The notes under the pieces: model-generated
Databases searched by the model: none
What the model saw: the letters and a program-made list of their open reading frames with translations, nothing else
Told to the model about the DNA's origin: nothing
Shown: one piece after another, positions 8,634 through 17,367 of the stretch
How the letters are laid out: every line of letters begins with the position of its first letter
Position numbering within the stretch: position 1 is the first letter of the stretch
Made by a program: the position numbers and the translations under genes
Assembly: GCA_022825185.1 (NCBI GenBank)
Contig: JAJDYK010000029.1
Span: 1 to 32,202 of the forward strand
DNA length: 32,202 nt
From: Candidatus Latescibacterota bacterium
GTDB lineage: Bacteria > Latescibacterota > UBA2968 > UBA8231
Direction: 5' to 3'

Positions 8634-9146
8634 ATGCAACAGCTAAATATCAACGACGCCTACCAGTACTACTCCAAGCATATCAACCGTATTGAGCGGT
8701 TTGAATTACTTGAGGCCCACCAATTACCTGTTGCTGGTAGCGTCCCATCTATTGATTGGGAGTTATTTGGCTCCATCCTAACAGGCTCAAAAGGCACACC
8801 CGGTTACGGTGCTGACTTGGAAAATTATGAAGTCAAATCTGCAACTGAAGGGAGCAGTTTTGAGTACCAGTACCATCTTCATGGAGGCATTTCAAAGTTG
8901 GATGAAGATATGAAAGTCGATCATATCTTCATATCATACTCAAGCAATTATAGAGATGTGACGGTGCGTCTTGTAAAAGGCGAGGATCTAGCTGACGAAT
9001 TTGAGAGCTGGCGTACAGGTCTGCTTGAAAACTATTCAGGAGAAGCTCCTCGGCAGCGTTATCGCAAGAGCATTGCTTTTGGGTTAATACAAGAATTAGG
9101 ACAGATTATCGTACAGATCGAAGATGGTGTATTGATAGAAAGATAA
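8634..9146 (+). CDS. Candidate type II restriction endonuclease, PD-(D/E)xK type
   Basis: A 170-residue protein in markedly AT-rich DNA, convergent with a C5-cytosine methyltransferase gene 24 nt away. Residues 57-70, GYGADLENYEVKSA, carry D61...E66-x-K68, the signature of PD-(D/E)xK nucleases; the G-x-D-L...EVKS form is common in type II restriction enzymes. Size and partner gene support a restriction endonuclease that would cut the sequence protected by the adjacent methyltransferase. I do not recognise the specific family or the recognition site. An in-frame TTG at 8586 would add 16 residues; neither start has a good Shine-Dalgarno. TATAAA at 8598-8603 could be a -10 that would favour the ATG at 8634. 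Nuclease role is inference from motif plus context. Confidence 0.6.
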   Translation: MQQLNINDAYQYYSKHINRIERFELLEAHQLPVAGSVPSIDWELFGSILTGSKGTPGYGADLENYEVKSATEGSSFEYQYHLHGGISKLDEDMKVDHIFISYSSNYRDVTVRLVKGEDLADEFESWRTGLLENYSGEAPRQRYRKSIAFGLIQELGQIIVQIEDGVLIER

Positions 9147-9170
9147 ATTGCCATTCCCCATCCATCATAC

Positions 9171-10343
9171 CTAATAGCTAGTAACGGCGGGAACAGAGCT
9201 AAATGCTTCATCAAAGGCCGGATTGAAGATTTCTTTTGTAATCCACTCAATCACGGGTACGCAGACAGCATCGCCGAATCCAAATAGCATTTGATTAGAC
9301 TCAAGGTGCGAGCCAAGAACATAATCATCAGCCCCCATCAAGCGTGCATTTTCTCTACCATTTAGCAGGCGAGCATCATATCGGCCTTTCCCTGCTCTAA
9401 GCAAAATTTGTCGTGCACTTCCTCCCTTGGGCGTGCGAAGACATCCCGCAATACCATCTGTCCTCAGTTCAGCAGTAGATTGCTTCTTACCATTGCGCAT
9501 CCTCATACGCCTAAATACAGTTCCGTACGACCAAAATGGTTGATCCATCATTTCGTGGACCTTCTTTTGATGCCGTTCAAACATCTGATTGTACAAATAG
9601 GACGACCGATCTTCAGGCCACCATTCTTCGTTGGGATCGACAATATCAGCGAGATCAGAGGAACGTCTAGGCAGTGGAGGTAAAGAATAAAGATGCCAAG
9701 TTAAGTCTGAATGTGAACGGATGAAATTAGTAATTCTTGGAGGGCGAGCAGTATTTTTTTGCTGAAGAATGACTTCTTGCTCTAAAATATCTTGGTGGTC
9801 AGCCAGAAGGTTGCCAATAATGAAGAGCCTAACCCTGCTCTGGGGCACAAAGTGAGAGGCATTGATAAGCAGTATATCGAGCGCATAGCCTAGTTCGCAC
9901 AAAGCAGAAAGGGCTATTTCAAGATCGTGGCCTCCCTTGGATGTAAGCATACCCTCCACGTTCTCAAGCAGTATAAACGGTGCAGGATGCTTTGCTTTCA
10001 TTTCTCCCAGAATTCTTACAAATTCCCAAAATGAAGACGTTTCTTTTCCAGACAAACCTTCTCTGCTGCCGGCAACGGATACATCAGTGCAAGGAAATGA
10101 AGCATGGGCAAGAGCAACAGGAGGTATCTCCTCTCCGTCAACTGTGCTAATATCGCGCAGATGGTAGCTCCCTTGACCAAAATGTCCTTCGTAGAGCTGG
10201 CGTTTTTCATCACTGTAGTCAACGGCGTAAATAGTTGACCAACCAGCTTTTTCCAGCCCCAATTCTACTAAGCCAATTCCGGCAAAAAAGTCAGCTACTG
10301 TCTTTTCGGGCATTATATTCTGCTGACTCTTCACGGACTGCAT
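9171..10343 (-). CDS. DNA (cytosine-5-)-methyltransferase (Dcm/type II M protein)
   Basis: A 390-residue C5-cytosine methyltransferase with all core motifs in order: motif I VADFFAGIGL (about 16-25, AdoMet binding), motif IV ASFPCTDVS with catalytic C85, motif VI LLENVEG (E127-N128-V129), motif VIII QSRVRLFII, a target-recognition region of roughly 150 residues, then motif IX RTPKGGSARQ and motif X FGDAVCVPV. It modifies DNA within the site presumably cut by the convergent nuclease candidate. GGAGGG at 10351-10356 (complement strand), eight bases before the ATG, sets the start inside the 3' end of the upstream XRE gene (53-nt overlap). The two are therefore probably one transcript. The last codons are 24 nt from the nuclease gene. 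Confidence 0.93.
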   Translation of the reverse strand: MQSVKSQQNIMPEKTVADFFAGIGLVELGLEKAGWSTIYAVDYSDEKRQLYEGHFGQGSYHLRDISTVDGEEIPPVALAHASFPCTDVSVAGSREGLSGKETSSFWEFVRILGEMKAKHPAPFILLENVEGMLTSKGGHDLEIALSALCELGYALDILLINASHFVPQSRVRLFIIGNLLADHQDILEQEVILQQKNTARPPRITNFIRSHSDLTWHLYSLPPLPRRSSDLADIVDPNEEWWPEDRSSYLYNQMFERHQKKVHEMMDQPFWSYGTVFRRMRMRNGKKQSTAELRTDGIAGCLRTPKGGSARQILLRAGKGRYDARLLNGRENARLMGADDYVLGSHLESNQMLFGFGDAVCVPVIEWITKEIFNPAFDEAFSSVPAVTSY

Positions 10344-10635
10344 AAAATGGTCCCTCCAGAGGTTGGTTGCCGATTTTTTCTATAATACCAATGGCAACAC
10401 TTATATATCGCGTCCCATTGCCTCGTTCAGCGGCACTTACATTCGATTGGGTTGAGCCAATTTTTTTGGCAGCTTCTGCTTGATTTAGTCCGGCCTTTTC
10501 GCGGACCTCTCTAGCGAGCTTGCCCAAGGTATTGAGATTCATGTATTTCATCTTGAATACATCATAGTCAATATGACTATCCAAATCAAGTCCACAATTC
10601 GGCAAAAATTCAAATTGTAGCCTAGAGTATTCCAT
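10291..10635 (-). CDS. XRE-family helix-turn-helix regulator of the restriction-modification locus
   Basis: A 114-residue protein with an HTH_XRE domain at about residues 33-85: LGKLAREVREKAGLNQAEAAKKIGSTQSNVSAAERG, with the Q-x-x-x-A recognition-turn pattern. It overlaps the methyltransferase start by 53 nt and is transcribed ahead of it, as controller (C) proteins or methyltransferase repressors often are in type II systems. It is longer than classical C proteins (about 80 residues). The ATG at 10635 lacks a Shine-Dalgarno, and internal Met29 or Met32, just before the HTH, are alternative starts. The likely role is delaying nuclease expression or limiting methyltransferase expression; that is inference. 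The gene is divergent from proS. Confidence 0.75.
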   Translation of the reverse strand: MEYSRLQFEFLPNCGLDLDSHIDYDVFKMKYMNLNTLGKLAREVREKAGLNQAEAAKKIGSTQSNVSAAERGNGTRYISVAIGIIEKIGNQPLEGPFYAVREESAEYNARKDSS

Positions 10636-10732
10636 TGGGGATTGATGGGTTTTTATTATTTGTGTGCTGCGTTATTTTATGGAGAATGCGCCGACACACC
10701 AGAACGAAATCAAGGAAGAAAGGGAACCCAAC

Positions 10733-12502
10733 ATGCGAATGAGTCGGCTTTTCAGCCAGACCTTGCGCGACGTCACTGCCGACGTGGAAGTAGCCAGCCA
10801 TCAACTCTTATTGCGGGCCGGCTTTATCCGCCCGCTAGCCAGCGGCATCTTCAGCTACTTGCCCCTAGCGCAGCGGTCCATGCGCAAGATCGAGGATATT
10901 ATCCGCCACGAGATAGACGCCATCGGCGGCCAGGAGATCACCATGCCGGTGGTGCATCCGGCTGAACTCTGGCAGCGGACGGGGCGTTGGTACGCAGTCG
11001 ACACGGAGATGGGCCGCTTCCAAGACAAAAACGAGCGGGACATGGTGCTGGCCATGACCCATGAGGAAGTCGTCGCTGACCTAGTCAGCCGCGAGATCAA
11101 ATCCTACAAGCAACTGCCCCAGTTAGTTTATCATATCCAGACCAAGTGGCGCGACGATCCCCGCCCCCGCTCGGGCCTAATCCGGGTGCGCGAGTTCACC
11201 ATGAAGGATTCCTACAGCCTCGACGCCGACTGGGAGGGCCTCGAAAAGCAATATCGCGCCCATTACCAGCAGTACTTCAACATCTTCCATCGCTGCGGCC
11301 TCGACGTCCTCGCAGTCCGCTCGGACACTGGGATGATGGGCGGCGAGCTGGCCCACGAATACATGTACCTGACGCCAATCGGCGAAGACACACTGCTCCT
11401 GTGCGATGGCTGCGAATATTCGGCCAACCGCCAGATCGCCACCTTCGCCAAACAGGCCAACCCGGAAGAAGCGCCCGCCGCGCTCGAGAAAATCGCCACG
11501 CCCAATACCACGACCATCGAGGACCTAACCGCGCTGCTCGACATCCCTGCAAACAAGACCGCCAAGGCCCTCTTCCTGATGGCCACGGTCGGCGACGGTC
11601 GGGAGAAGAAAGACGCGTTTGTACTGGCCGTCATACGCGGCGACATGGAAGTCAACGAGACCAAGCTGGCCAACGCGGTCGGCGCACTCGAAATGTGGCC
11701 GGCGCGGGACGAGGAAATACGCGCCATCGGCGCGGAGCCGGGCTATGGATCGCCCATCGGCGTCGAGGGAGCACTAGTCGTCATCGATGACTCCGTGGCG
11801 TCTTCGCCCAATCTAGTAGCCGGTGCCAACGAGCCGGGCTACCACCTCGCCAATGTAAACTACGGCCGCGACTACACGGCCAACGTAGTCGCCGATATCG
11901 CCGCCGCCCGCCAAGGTGATGGCTGCCCTGACTGCGGCGCGGCACTGCGCGAATCGCGCGGAGTGGAGGTGGGCAACATTTTTCAGCTCGGCACCAAATT
12001 CACCGAGGCACTGGGCGGGGACTTCCTCGACGCCGAGGGCAAGGCGCAGCCAGTCGTCATGGGCTCGTACGGGATCGGCGTGGGGCGACTGCTGGCCTGT
12101 ATCGCCGAGGAGTACCACGACGAAGACGGCTTAGTGTGGCCCATTGCCGTCGCGCCCTATCAGGTCCACATCGTCCTCCTCGCCAAGGGCGCAGGCGCAG
12201 CGCAAGACGCGGGCGAGCAACTCTACGCCGACCTCGCGGAACGCGGCATTGAAGTCCTCTTCGACGACCGCCGCGAAAACCCAGGCGTCAAATTCAACGA
12301 CGCCGACCTGATTGGGATACCAGTGCGAGTGACGGTGGGAGATCGCGGTTTACAGCGGGGAATTGTCGAGATCAAGCTGCGGCGCGAAAAAGAGCGGCAC
12401 GACACGCCGGTAGAGCAAGCGGTAGAGTACATAGTAGAACAAGTGGAGAAGTTACAACGCGAGTTAGACGAACGAGTAGTAGAAGTAGAGTACAAGGGAT
12501 AA
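10733..12502 (+). CDS. proS: Proline--tRNA ligase (prolyl-tRNA synthetase, bacterial type)
   Basis: A 589-residue class II synthetase of the bacterial (ProRS type 1) architecture. The catalytic core starts MRMSRLFSQTLRD and contains LLRAGFIRPLASGIFSYLPL. Motif 2 is GLIRVREFTMKDSYSLD. A YbaK-like editing insertion spans about residues 225-385 and normally removes misacylated Ala from tRNA-Pro. The core resumes with ESRGVEVGNIFQLGTKF and motif 3 GSYGIGVGRLLACIAEE; the C-terminal anticodon-binding domain follows. The frame is open up to 10664, but the family N-terminus and an AAGGGA-type ribosome site at about 10720-10725 support the ATG at 10733. The restriction-modification island lies directly upstream, so the native proS promoter region may have been replaced. 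Confidence 0.96.
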   Translation: MRMSRLFSQTLRDVTADVEVASHQLLLRAGFIRPLASGIFSYLPLAQRSMRKIEDIIRHEIDAIGGQEITMPVVHPAELWQRTGRWYAVDTEMGRFQDKNERDMVLAMTHEEVVADLVSREIKSYKQLPQLVYHIQTKWRDDPRPRSGLIRVREFTMKDSYSLDADWEGLEKQYRAHYQQYFNIFHRCGLDVLAVRSDTGMMGGELAHEYMYLTPIGEDTLLLCDGCEYSANRQIATFAKQANPEEAPAALEKIATPNTTTIEDLTALLDIPANKTAKALFLMATVGDGREKKDAFVLAVIRGDMEVNETKLANAVGALEMWPARDEEIRAIGAEPGYGSPIGVEGALVVIDDSVASSPNLVAGANEPGYHLANVNYGRDYTANVVADIAAARQGDGCPDCGAALRESRGVEVGNIFQLGTKFTEALGGDFLDAEGKAQPVVMGSYGIGVGRLLACIAEEYHDEDGLVWPIAVAPYQVHIVLLAKGAGAAQDAGEQLYADLAERGIEVLFDDRRENPGVKFNDADLIGIPVRVTVGDRGLQRGIVEIKLRREKERHDTPVEQAVEYIVEQVEKLQRELDERVVEVEYKG

Positions 12503-12523
12503 GGTTCGCCTTCGCAGCCTGTA

Positions 12524-12546
12524 GGGGCAACTCTTGGAGTTGCCCC
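12524..12546. repeat. REP-like palindromic hairpin
   Basis: Perfect inverted repeat GGGGCAACTC (12524-12533) and GAGTTGCCCC (12537-12546) with a TTG loop, in the 77-base gap between proS and the next gene. There is no T-tract on either side, so it is not a standard intrinsic terminator. The form (short GC-rich hairpin in an intergenic gap) resembles dispersed palindromic repeats found in many environmental genomes. Only one copy is in this window, so its repeat nature is inference. Confidence 0.55.
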
Positions 12547-12579
12547 CCGTCCCCCAACGCAAATCGGAGGTCATGGATA

Positions 12580-13908
12580 ATGTTCGTCGAAGGCTACACC
12601 GACCAACTCAGCTACCGAGCCGGCGAACAGGTGCGCTTCCACGTGGCGACCAGTGCGAACGAGTATGCGCTGGAAGTGACGCGAATCGGTGCCGAGCGCG
12701 AAGTAGTGTGGCAACAGGACCAACTGCCTGGATCGTCCTATCCAGTGCCAGAAGACGCCTCGTCCAACGGCTGCGGCTGGCCGGTTTCCCACTCCTTGGA
12801 AGTGTCGGACGATTGGCGCAGTGGGTATTACGAGTTCGTACTACGCGTCGAAGACCAAGGCGGCAAATTCGTGCGGCGGGGACGGCGCACGGCCGAGAGT
12901 CGGGGGTTTTTCATCGTCCGTCCCGCTGGCCCTACGGACGCTCGCATCCTCCTCCAGCTAGCCACCAATACCTACAGCGCCTACAACAACTGGGGCGGCT
13001 ACAGCTTCTACAGCTATCACGGCCGCGGCGGCTTGCAGGGGCATCGCGTCTCCTTCGACCGCCCAATGGCCGGGCTGTTCGACCGCTGGGAGCGCGACTT
13101 TGTCGAGTGGGCGGAGGGCGCAGGATACGCACTCGACTACTGCGCCAATTCCGACCTCGAATGGCATCCCGAACTGTTGGACAACTACCGGCTCGTCCTC
13201 AGCGTGGGACACGATGAATACTGGTCAGCTCCCATGCGCGACCACCTCGAAGCCTACATCGCCGCCGGAGGCAACGCCGCGTTTTTCAGCGGCAATTCCG
13301 TGTGCTGGCGGGTGCGCAGCGAAGACGAAGGCCGGGCGCTGGTGTGCTGGAAGCAACAGTTCAACATGGACCCAGCCTACGCCGCCGGAGACTACGCCAA
13401 CCTCTCGACCTTGTGGAGCCACCACCTCGTGGGTCGGCCGGAAAACGAACTAACCGGCGTCGGCTTCCTCTACGGGGGCTATCACCTCAGCCACGGCCAA
13501 TACATGGACGGGTCTGGAGCGTTCACAGTCCATCGCCCAGAACACTGGGTTTTCGCGGAAACAGGCTTGCAGCGCGACAACACCTTCGGCGGCGAGCACA
13601 CCATCGTCGGCTACGAGTGCGACGGCTGCGAGTACGTGTTGGAAGACGGGCTGCCGGTGCCCAAGGGGACCTATGGCACCCCGGCGGACTTTACCATCCT
13701 GTGTACCGCCTCGGCGCGGTGGCACTCGGACGACTGCGAGTGGTACGAGCGTTGGGAAAAGGGCCGGGAGGGCGCGGCCGTCATGGGCCTCTACACTCGC
13801 GGCGGCACAGTGTTCACAGCCGGGACAACCGACTGGTCGCACGGGCTGAAGGGAGACGCGACCGTCGCCCAGATCACCCGCAATGTCCTCGACCGGCTGA
13901 GCCAATAG
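12580..13908 (+). CDS. N,N-dimethylformamidase large-subunit-like protein (DMFA2_C domain)
   Basis: A 442-residue protein related to the large (beta) subunit C-terminal region of N,N-dimethylformamidase. Residues about 1-110 form a beta-sandwich-like region (YTDQLSYRAGEQVRFHVATS). The main domain has TNTYSAYNNWGGYSFY, an LVLSVGHDEYWS segment and a C-terminal FTAGTTDWSHGL, all typical of the DMFA2_C family (PF20254). The known enzyme hydrolyses dimethylformamide to dimethylamine and formate using a mononuclear iron. Many homologues occur in environmental bacteria without a small subunit, as here, and their substrates are unknown. GGAGG at 12566-12570, nine bases before the ATG, supports the start; an ATG at 12573 is out of frame. 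No signal peptide is visible. Confidence 0.8.
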   Translation: MFVEGYTDQLSYRAGEQVRFHVATSANEYALEVTRIGAEREVVWQQDQLPGSSYPVPEDASSNGCGWPVSHSLEVSDDWRSGYYEFVLRVEDQGGKFVRRGRRTAESRGFFIVRPAGPTDARILLQLATNTYSAYNNWGGYSFYSYHGRGGLQGHRVSFDRPMAGLFDRWERDFVEWAEGAGYALDYCANSDLEWHPELLDNYRLVLSVGHDEYWSAPMRDHLEAYIAAGGNAAFFSGNSVCWRVRSEDEGRALVCWKQQFNMDPAYAAGDYANLSTLWSHHLVGRPENELTGVGFLYGGYHLSHGQYMDGSGAFTVHRPEHWVFAETGLQRDNTFGGEHTIVGYECDGCEYVLEDGLPVPKGTYGTPADFTILCTASARWHSDDCEWYERWEKGREGAAVMGLYTRGGTVFTAGTTDWSHGLKGDATVAQITRNVLDRLSQ

Positions 13909-14001
13909 TGGCCAGAGGATGACATTACAAAACGCTTTGTACGAGCTGGGCGTGCGCGAAAAATCGGGTTTCTTTTTTCCAATTTCCCAAGAAGGTGATA
14001 T

Positions 14002-14988
14002 ATGAATGAGCGGTATTTGGTGACAGGTGCGCTCGGCTGCGTGGGTGCATGGGCGGTTCGTCGGCTGGTCCGCGAGGGGGTGCCGGTATATACCTACGAC
14101 CTAGGCGGCGATCCCTACCGATTGAGGACGATCATGACGGACGAAGAACTGAATCAGGTGCGACTGCTCGAAGGCGACATTGCGGATCTGGACGAGTTCG
14201 AGCGAGTCGTGATCGACTGCGGTATTACTCATATCCTGCACCTAGCAGCCATGCAGGTACCTCTGGTTCGGGCCGATCCAGTGCGCGGGGCCAAGGTAAA
14301 CGTCGTGGGGAGCACCGTCGTCTTCGAAACGGCTGCGCGTCATCGCGACCAGATCCAGAACTTGGTCTTTGCAAGCTCGTTTGGAGTGTACGGCGATCCA
14401 GAAGCGTATCCACCGGGGCCGCTTGCCCACGACGCTCCACTGCTGCCTCCGACTCTCTACGGAGTATTTAAGCAGTGCAACGAGGGCACGGCTCAGGTTT
14501 ACTGGCGGGAGCAGTCGGTCCATAGCATTGGGCTGCGCCCGTGTGTAGTGTACGGACCGGGTCGCGACCAAGGCTGGACCTCCACCCCGACCAAGGCCAT
14601 GCTAGCCGCCGCTCTCGGCCGCGAGTACGAGATCACCTACGGCGGCACCCTCGTCTATCACCACGCCGACGATGTCGCCGCCGCCTTTATCGCCGCGGCT
14701 AGGACCAAGCTGGAAGGTGCCCCAGTGTACAATCTAGGAGGCAGCACGGTCTCCATGGCCCAGATCGTCGCTGCAATCGAGGAGGTTATCCCCGAGTCGG
14801 CGGGCAAGATTGGATTCGACCCAACGCCGCTGCCACATCCCTCGAGCGCCGATGACAGCGCCCTGAACCAAGCCCTCGGACCTCTTCAGTATCGATCGCT
14901 GGTCCAGGGAGTCCGGGATACGGTCGAAGTCTTCCGCACCGCCCTAGAGGCAGATCGCCTCGACCTAGAGCGGGCACTGCGCACTTAG
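14002..14988 (+). CDS. NAD-dependent epimerase/dehydratase (extended SDR)
   Basis: A 328-residue extended short-chain dehydrogenase/reductase. The NAD-binding motif T-G-A-L-G-C-V-G lies at about residues 7-14, FASSFGVYG carries the catalytic Ser, and the catalytic Y-x-x-x-K is in LYGVFK. Next come a segment typical of sugar-nucleotide epimerases, LRPCVVYGPGRDQGWTS, and a C-terminal substrate domain. Family members epimerise, dehydrate or oxidise sugars, often nucleotide-linked; the substrate is not predictable here. AAGGTGAT lies just upstream of the ATG. The neighbouring MR/MLE-type sugar-acid dehydratase and PhyH genes suggest a carbohydrate or small-molecule catabolic context. A T-rich stretch (13969-13978) before the gene is not a convincing terminator. 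Confidence 0.87.
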   Translation: MNERYLVTGALGCVGAWAVRRLVREGVPVYTYDLGGDPYRLRTIMTDEELNQVRLLEGDIADLDEFERVVIDCGITHILHLAAMQVPLVRADPVRGAKVNVVGSTVVFETAARHRDQIQNLVFASSFGVYGDPEAYPPGPLAHDAPLLPPTLYGVFKQCNEGTAQVYWREQSVHSIGLRPCVVYGPGRDQGWTSTPTKAMLAAALGREYEITYGGTLVYHHADDVAAAFIAAARTKLEGAPVYNLGGSTVSMAQIVAAIEEVIPESAGKIGFDPTPLPHPSSADDSALNQALGPLQYRSLVQGVRDTVEVFRTALEADRLDLERALRT

Positions 14989-15027
14989 CCCGACTTTGTC
15001 CAAACGCAAATGGTAGGGAGCGCAAAG

Positions 15028-16146
15028 ATGGCAGATACTGGAGCCACAACGACACCGACCGAAACAAAGGTCCAACCGATCTGCAGTTTCTGGGGCCGTC
15101 TGCTGGCCTTGGGGGTGGACCTCGGTCTTCTCTTTGTGGTGGGCTCTCTGCTGGGTGTGCTTTTCGCGGATCGGCTGGCACAGCTAGGGGTTTGGGGACG
15201 GCTGGTAGGCTTCGCGCTGGTAGTGTTCTACTTCGGACTGCTCAACAGCCGTATGGGGCAGGGACAGACTTGGGGAAAACGCCTACTACGCGTGCGGGTA
15301 GTGGATGCAAAGGGGGAATTGATTTCGCTGGGGCGGTCCTTGCTGCGGGCGGCGATCTTGGGGACCATTTTTCTTTTAGATTCTTCTATGGCTGGAGGGA
15401 ATTGGGTGATATATGGGATTGTCCTAGCCCTATGGCTAGGATTGATCTATTGGTATGTATTCAACCGGGGAACCCGTCAATCGCTACACGATCTGGTCGT
15501 GGGGACTTACGTGGTGCGGGACGAGGCGGCCGGTCCGATCTCTTTGGGACATCCAAGAAAGCTGCATTTAATTGGTTTCGGCATCCTGATCGCTATCGGG
15601 ATCGGCTATCTCCTTGGGCTCTATCTGTATGAGCCGACCTCCGATCTGATGACGGTTCAGAAGAAGCTGAATCAAGTGGATGGTGTGCGTGGGGCAGTGG
15701 TGCAGACAGGCACGAGTTATAGCGGTTCCACTGTGGAGCATACCTATCTTACAGCCACAGTCCTATTGGACGGCTTCTCAGAGGCTGTTGAGCGCAAGGC
15801 CAGAGAGACCATAGCCGCTACGGGAGATTCGACATCGCTGCATCTGCCGCCGTCCTTTTCGTCCGCTAGCCCCTCTGCCGACCTACCGCTGCTGATGTCC
15901 TACATTTCTCTTATTACGAGCCGGCTTTCACCTCCCTCCTTGGCCTATTTTCAGGCCGTGGCCGAGAAGGTAGATCGCATCTTGGTGGAGAGCTATCCGG
16001 GTAGTGCGAGTATTGATAAAAGAGTGATCCAAGTACAATACGGCTACGAGATCGGAATTGCGCCGCGAGCCTACGTGCAGGTGGAGAGGAGATGGGGGCA
16101 CGGAATATGGCGCGAAGAGGTTGGAGCAGGTGTGTATTATTTTTGA
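15028..16146 (+). CDS. RDD-family membrane protein
   Basis: A 372-residue protein with an RDD domain in its N-terminal half: FWGRLLALGVDLGLLFVVG (first helix with the conserved R..D), a second helix, then QTWGKRLLRVRVVDAKGE and RQSLHDLVVGTYVV. At least five hydrophobic segments lie within about residues 25-205. The C-terminal 165 residues are hydrophilic, probably extracytoplasmic, and not recognised. RDD proteins include ion-exchange transporters, but the function of most is unknown. The ATG at 15028 is preceded by AGGGAG (15015-15020). An in-frame ATG at 15010 would add six residues but lacks its own ribosome site. Confidence 0.78.
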   Translation: MADTGATTTPTETKVQPICSFWGRLLALGVDLGLLFVVGSLLGVLFADRLAQLGVWGRLVGFALVVFYFGLLNSRMGQGQTWGKRLLRVRVVDAKGELISLGRSLLRAAILGTIFLLDSSMAGGNWVIYGIVLALWLGLIYWYVFNRGTRQSLHDLVVGTYVVRDEAAGPISLGHPRKLHLIGFGILIAIGIGYLLGLYLYEPTSDLMTVQKKLNQVDGVRGAVVQTGTSYSGSTVEHTYLTATVLLDGFSEAVERKARETIAATGDSTSLHLPPSFSSASPSADLPLLMSYISLITSRLSPPSLAYFQAVAEKVDRILVESYPGSASIDKRVIQVQYGYEIGIAPRAYVQVERRWGHGIWREEVGAGVYYF

Positions 16147-16222
16147 GGTCTGGCCCGCCGTCTTGGCCGCTCCCGTGCAGGTGAAACCGATACACCGTAA
16201 AAACAAAAGGAGCACTGCCTAC

Positions 16223-17362
16223 GTGAAAATCACCGGAATTAAATCCGTCATGATTCAGGGCATTCCCTGGACGTGGACGCTGGTCAAGGTAGAAACGGAC
16301 GAGGGAATCTGCGGCATTGGCGAAGCGCAATTGCCCATCGGCGTACGAGACATCCTCACGCGCATGGAAGGACTGCTCGTCGGCGAGGATCCCCGCCACC
16401 CGGTCCGACTGGCGCAAAAGATCTACCGCGGCCTGATCGGTGCTGGGTCCTCGGGAGGGAGTATCGTGCTGGCCTTGTCGGGAGTCGAACTAGCGCTGTG
16501 GGACCTCCACGGCAAGATGACGGGCTTGCCCTTGTGGCAGCTACTCGGCGGCAAGTACCGAGACCAAGTGCGCATCTACGCCGACACGGCCCGGCCCGGC
16601 GACCGCTCGCCCGCAGCCTATGCCGACGGAGTGCGCCAGCGCGTAGAAGCCGGGTACACCGTCGTCAAGGTCGATATCGACAACAGCGCTCCAGGAGAGT
16701 ACCGCAAGGACCCCCACAACCGCGCCCTGTCCAGGGCCGAGGTTGACTACATGAGCGCCGTCAGCCACGCGGCCTACGAGGCCCTGCCCGCCGATGTTGA
16801 GCTGTGCCTCGATATGCACTGGAGTTATCAGCCAGCGGACGCACTCAGGGTGGCCCGAAGGCTGGAGGACATTGACATTCTGTGGCTCGAAGATCCGACC
16901 CCGCCGGAAAATCTCGACGCCCTAAAGTACGTGACCGACCACACCTCCGTGCCCATTGCCTGTGGTGAAAATCACTGGATGAGTCATGGGCTCAGACCCA
17001 TGATCGAAGACCGGGCCGCGGATATTATCACGCCCGATATCCCTCGCTTCGGCGGGGTGCAGGAAGGCAAGAAGGTGGCCGAATTGTGCGAGTTGCATTC
17101 GCTGGCCTTTGCGCCGCACAACATCTGCACGCCCGTGGGAACCGTAGCGTCAGCGCACGTATGTGCCAACGCGCCGAATTTCCTAGCGCTGGAACACCAC
17201 GGTCTCGACTGTCCTTGGTGGGACGATATCGCGCTGGATTGGGGCGGCCCCGTAGTCGATCGCGGGTACATCACCGTGCCCGATCGACCGGGGATCGGGG
17301 TGGAGTTAAACGAAGATCTGCTGCGCGCCCATCTGGTTCCCGGCGAAGTGTGGTGGGATTGA
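16223..17362 (+). CDS. Mandelate racemase/muconate lactonizing enzyme family protein (probable sugar-acid dehydratase)
   Basis: A 379-residue enolase-superfamily enzyme. The N-terminal capping domain is followed by a TIM-barrel with K149 in TVVKVDID, metal ligands D197 (CLDMHW), E223 (WLEDP) and E249 (CGENH), and a general-base candidate H299 (APHNICTPVG). The arrangement, with P-H-N after the third barrel acid, fits galactonate/mannonate-type acid-sugar dehydratases within the MR subgroup. The exact sugar acid cannot be called. The start is the GTG at 16223 with AAGGAG at 16207-16212; the longer open frame back to 16058 runs inside the RDD gene. The adjacent PhyH gene is convergent, only five bases away. 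The reaction is expected in the cytoplasm and Mg-dependent. Confidence 0.87.
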   Translation: MKITGIKSVMIQGIPWTWTLVKVETDEGICGIGEAQLPIGVRDILTRMEGLLVGEDPRHPVRLAQKIYRGLIGAGSSGGSIVLALSGVELALWDLHGKMTGLPLWQLLGGKYRDQVRIYADTARPGDRSPAAYADGVRQRVEAGYTVVKVDIDNSAPGEYRKDPHNRALSRAEVDYMSAVSHAAYEALPADVELCLDMHWSYQPADALRVARRLEDIDILWLEDPTPPENLDALKYVTDHTSVPIACGENHWMSHGLRPMIEDRAADIITPDIPRFGGVQEGKKVAELCELHSLAFAPHNICTPVGTVASAHVCANAPNFLALEHHGLDCPWWDDIALDWGGPVVDRGYITVPDRPGIGVELNEDLLRAHLVPGEVWWD

Positions 17363-17367
17363 AGGTA

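Noticed and set aside
10664..10732. N-terminal extension of proS
   Set aside because: The extra residues are not family-like, and a purine-rich ribosome site precedes the ATG at 10733.
13960..13982. T-rich stretch before the epimerase gene at 14002 as an intrinsic terminator
   Set aside because: No stable GC stem precedes the T run; only short A/T pairing is possible.
16058..16222. N-terminal extension of the MR/MLE gene
   Set aside because: It overlaps the RDD gene and AAGGAG precedes the GTG at 16223.
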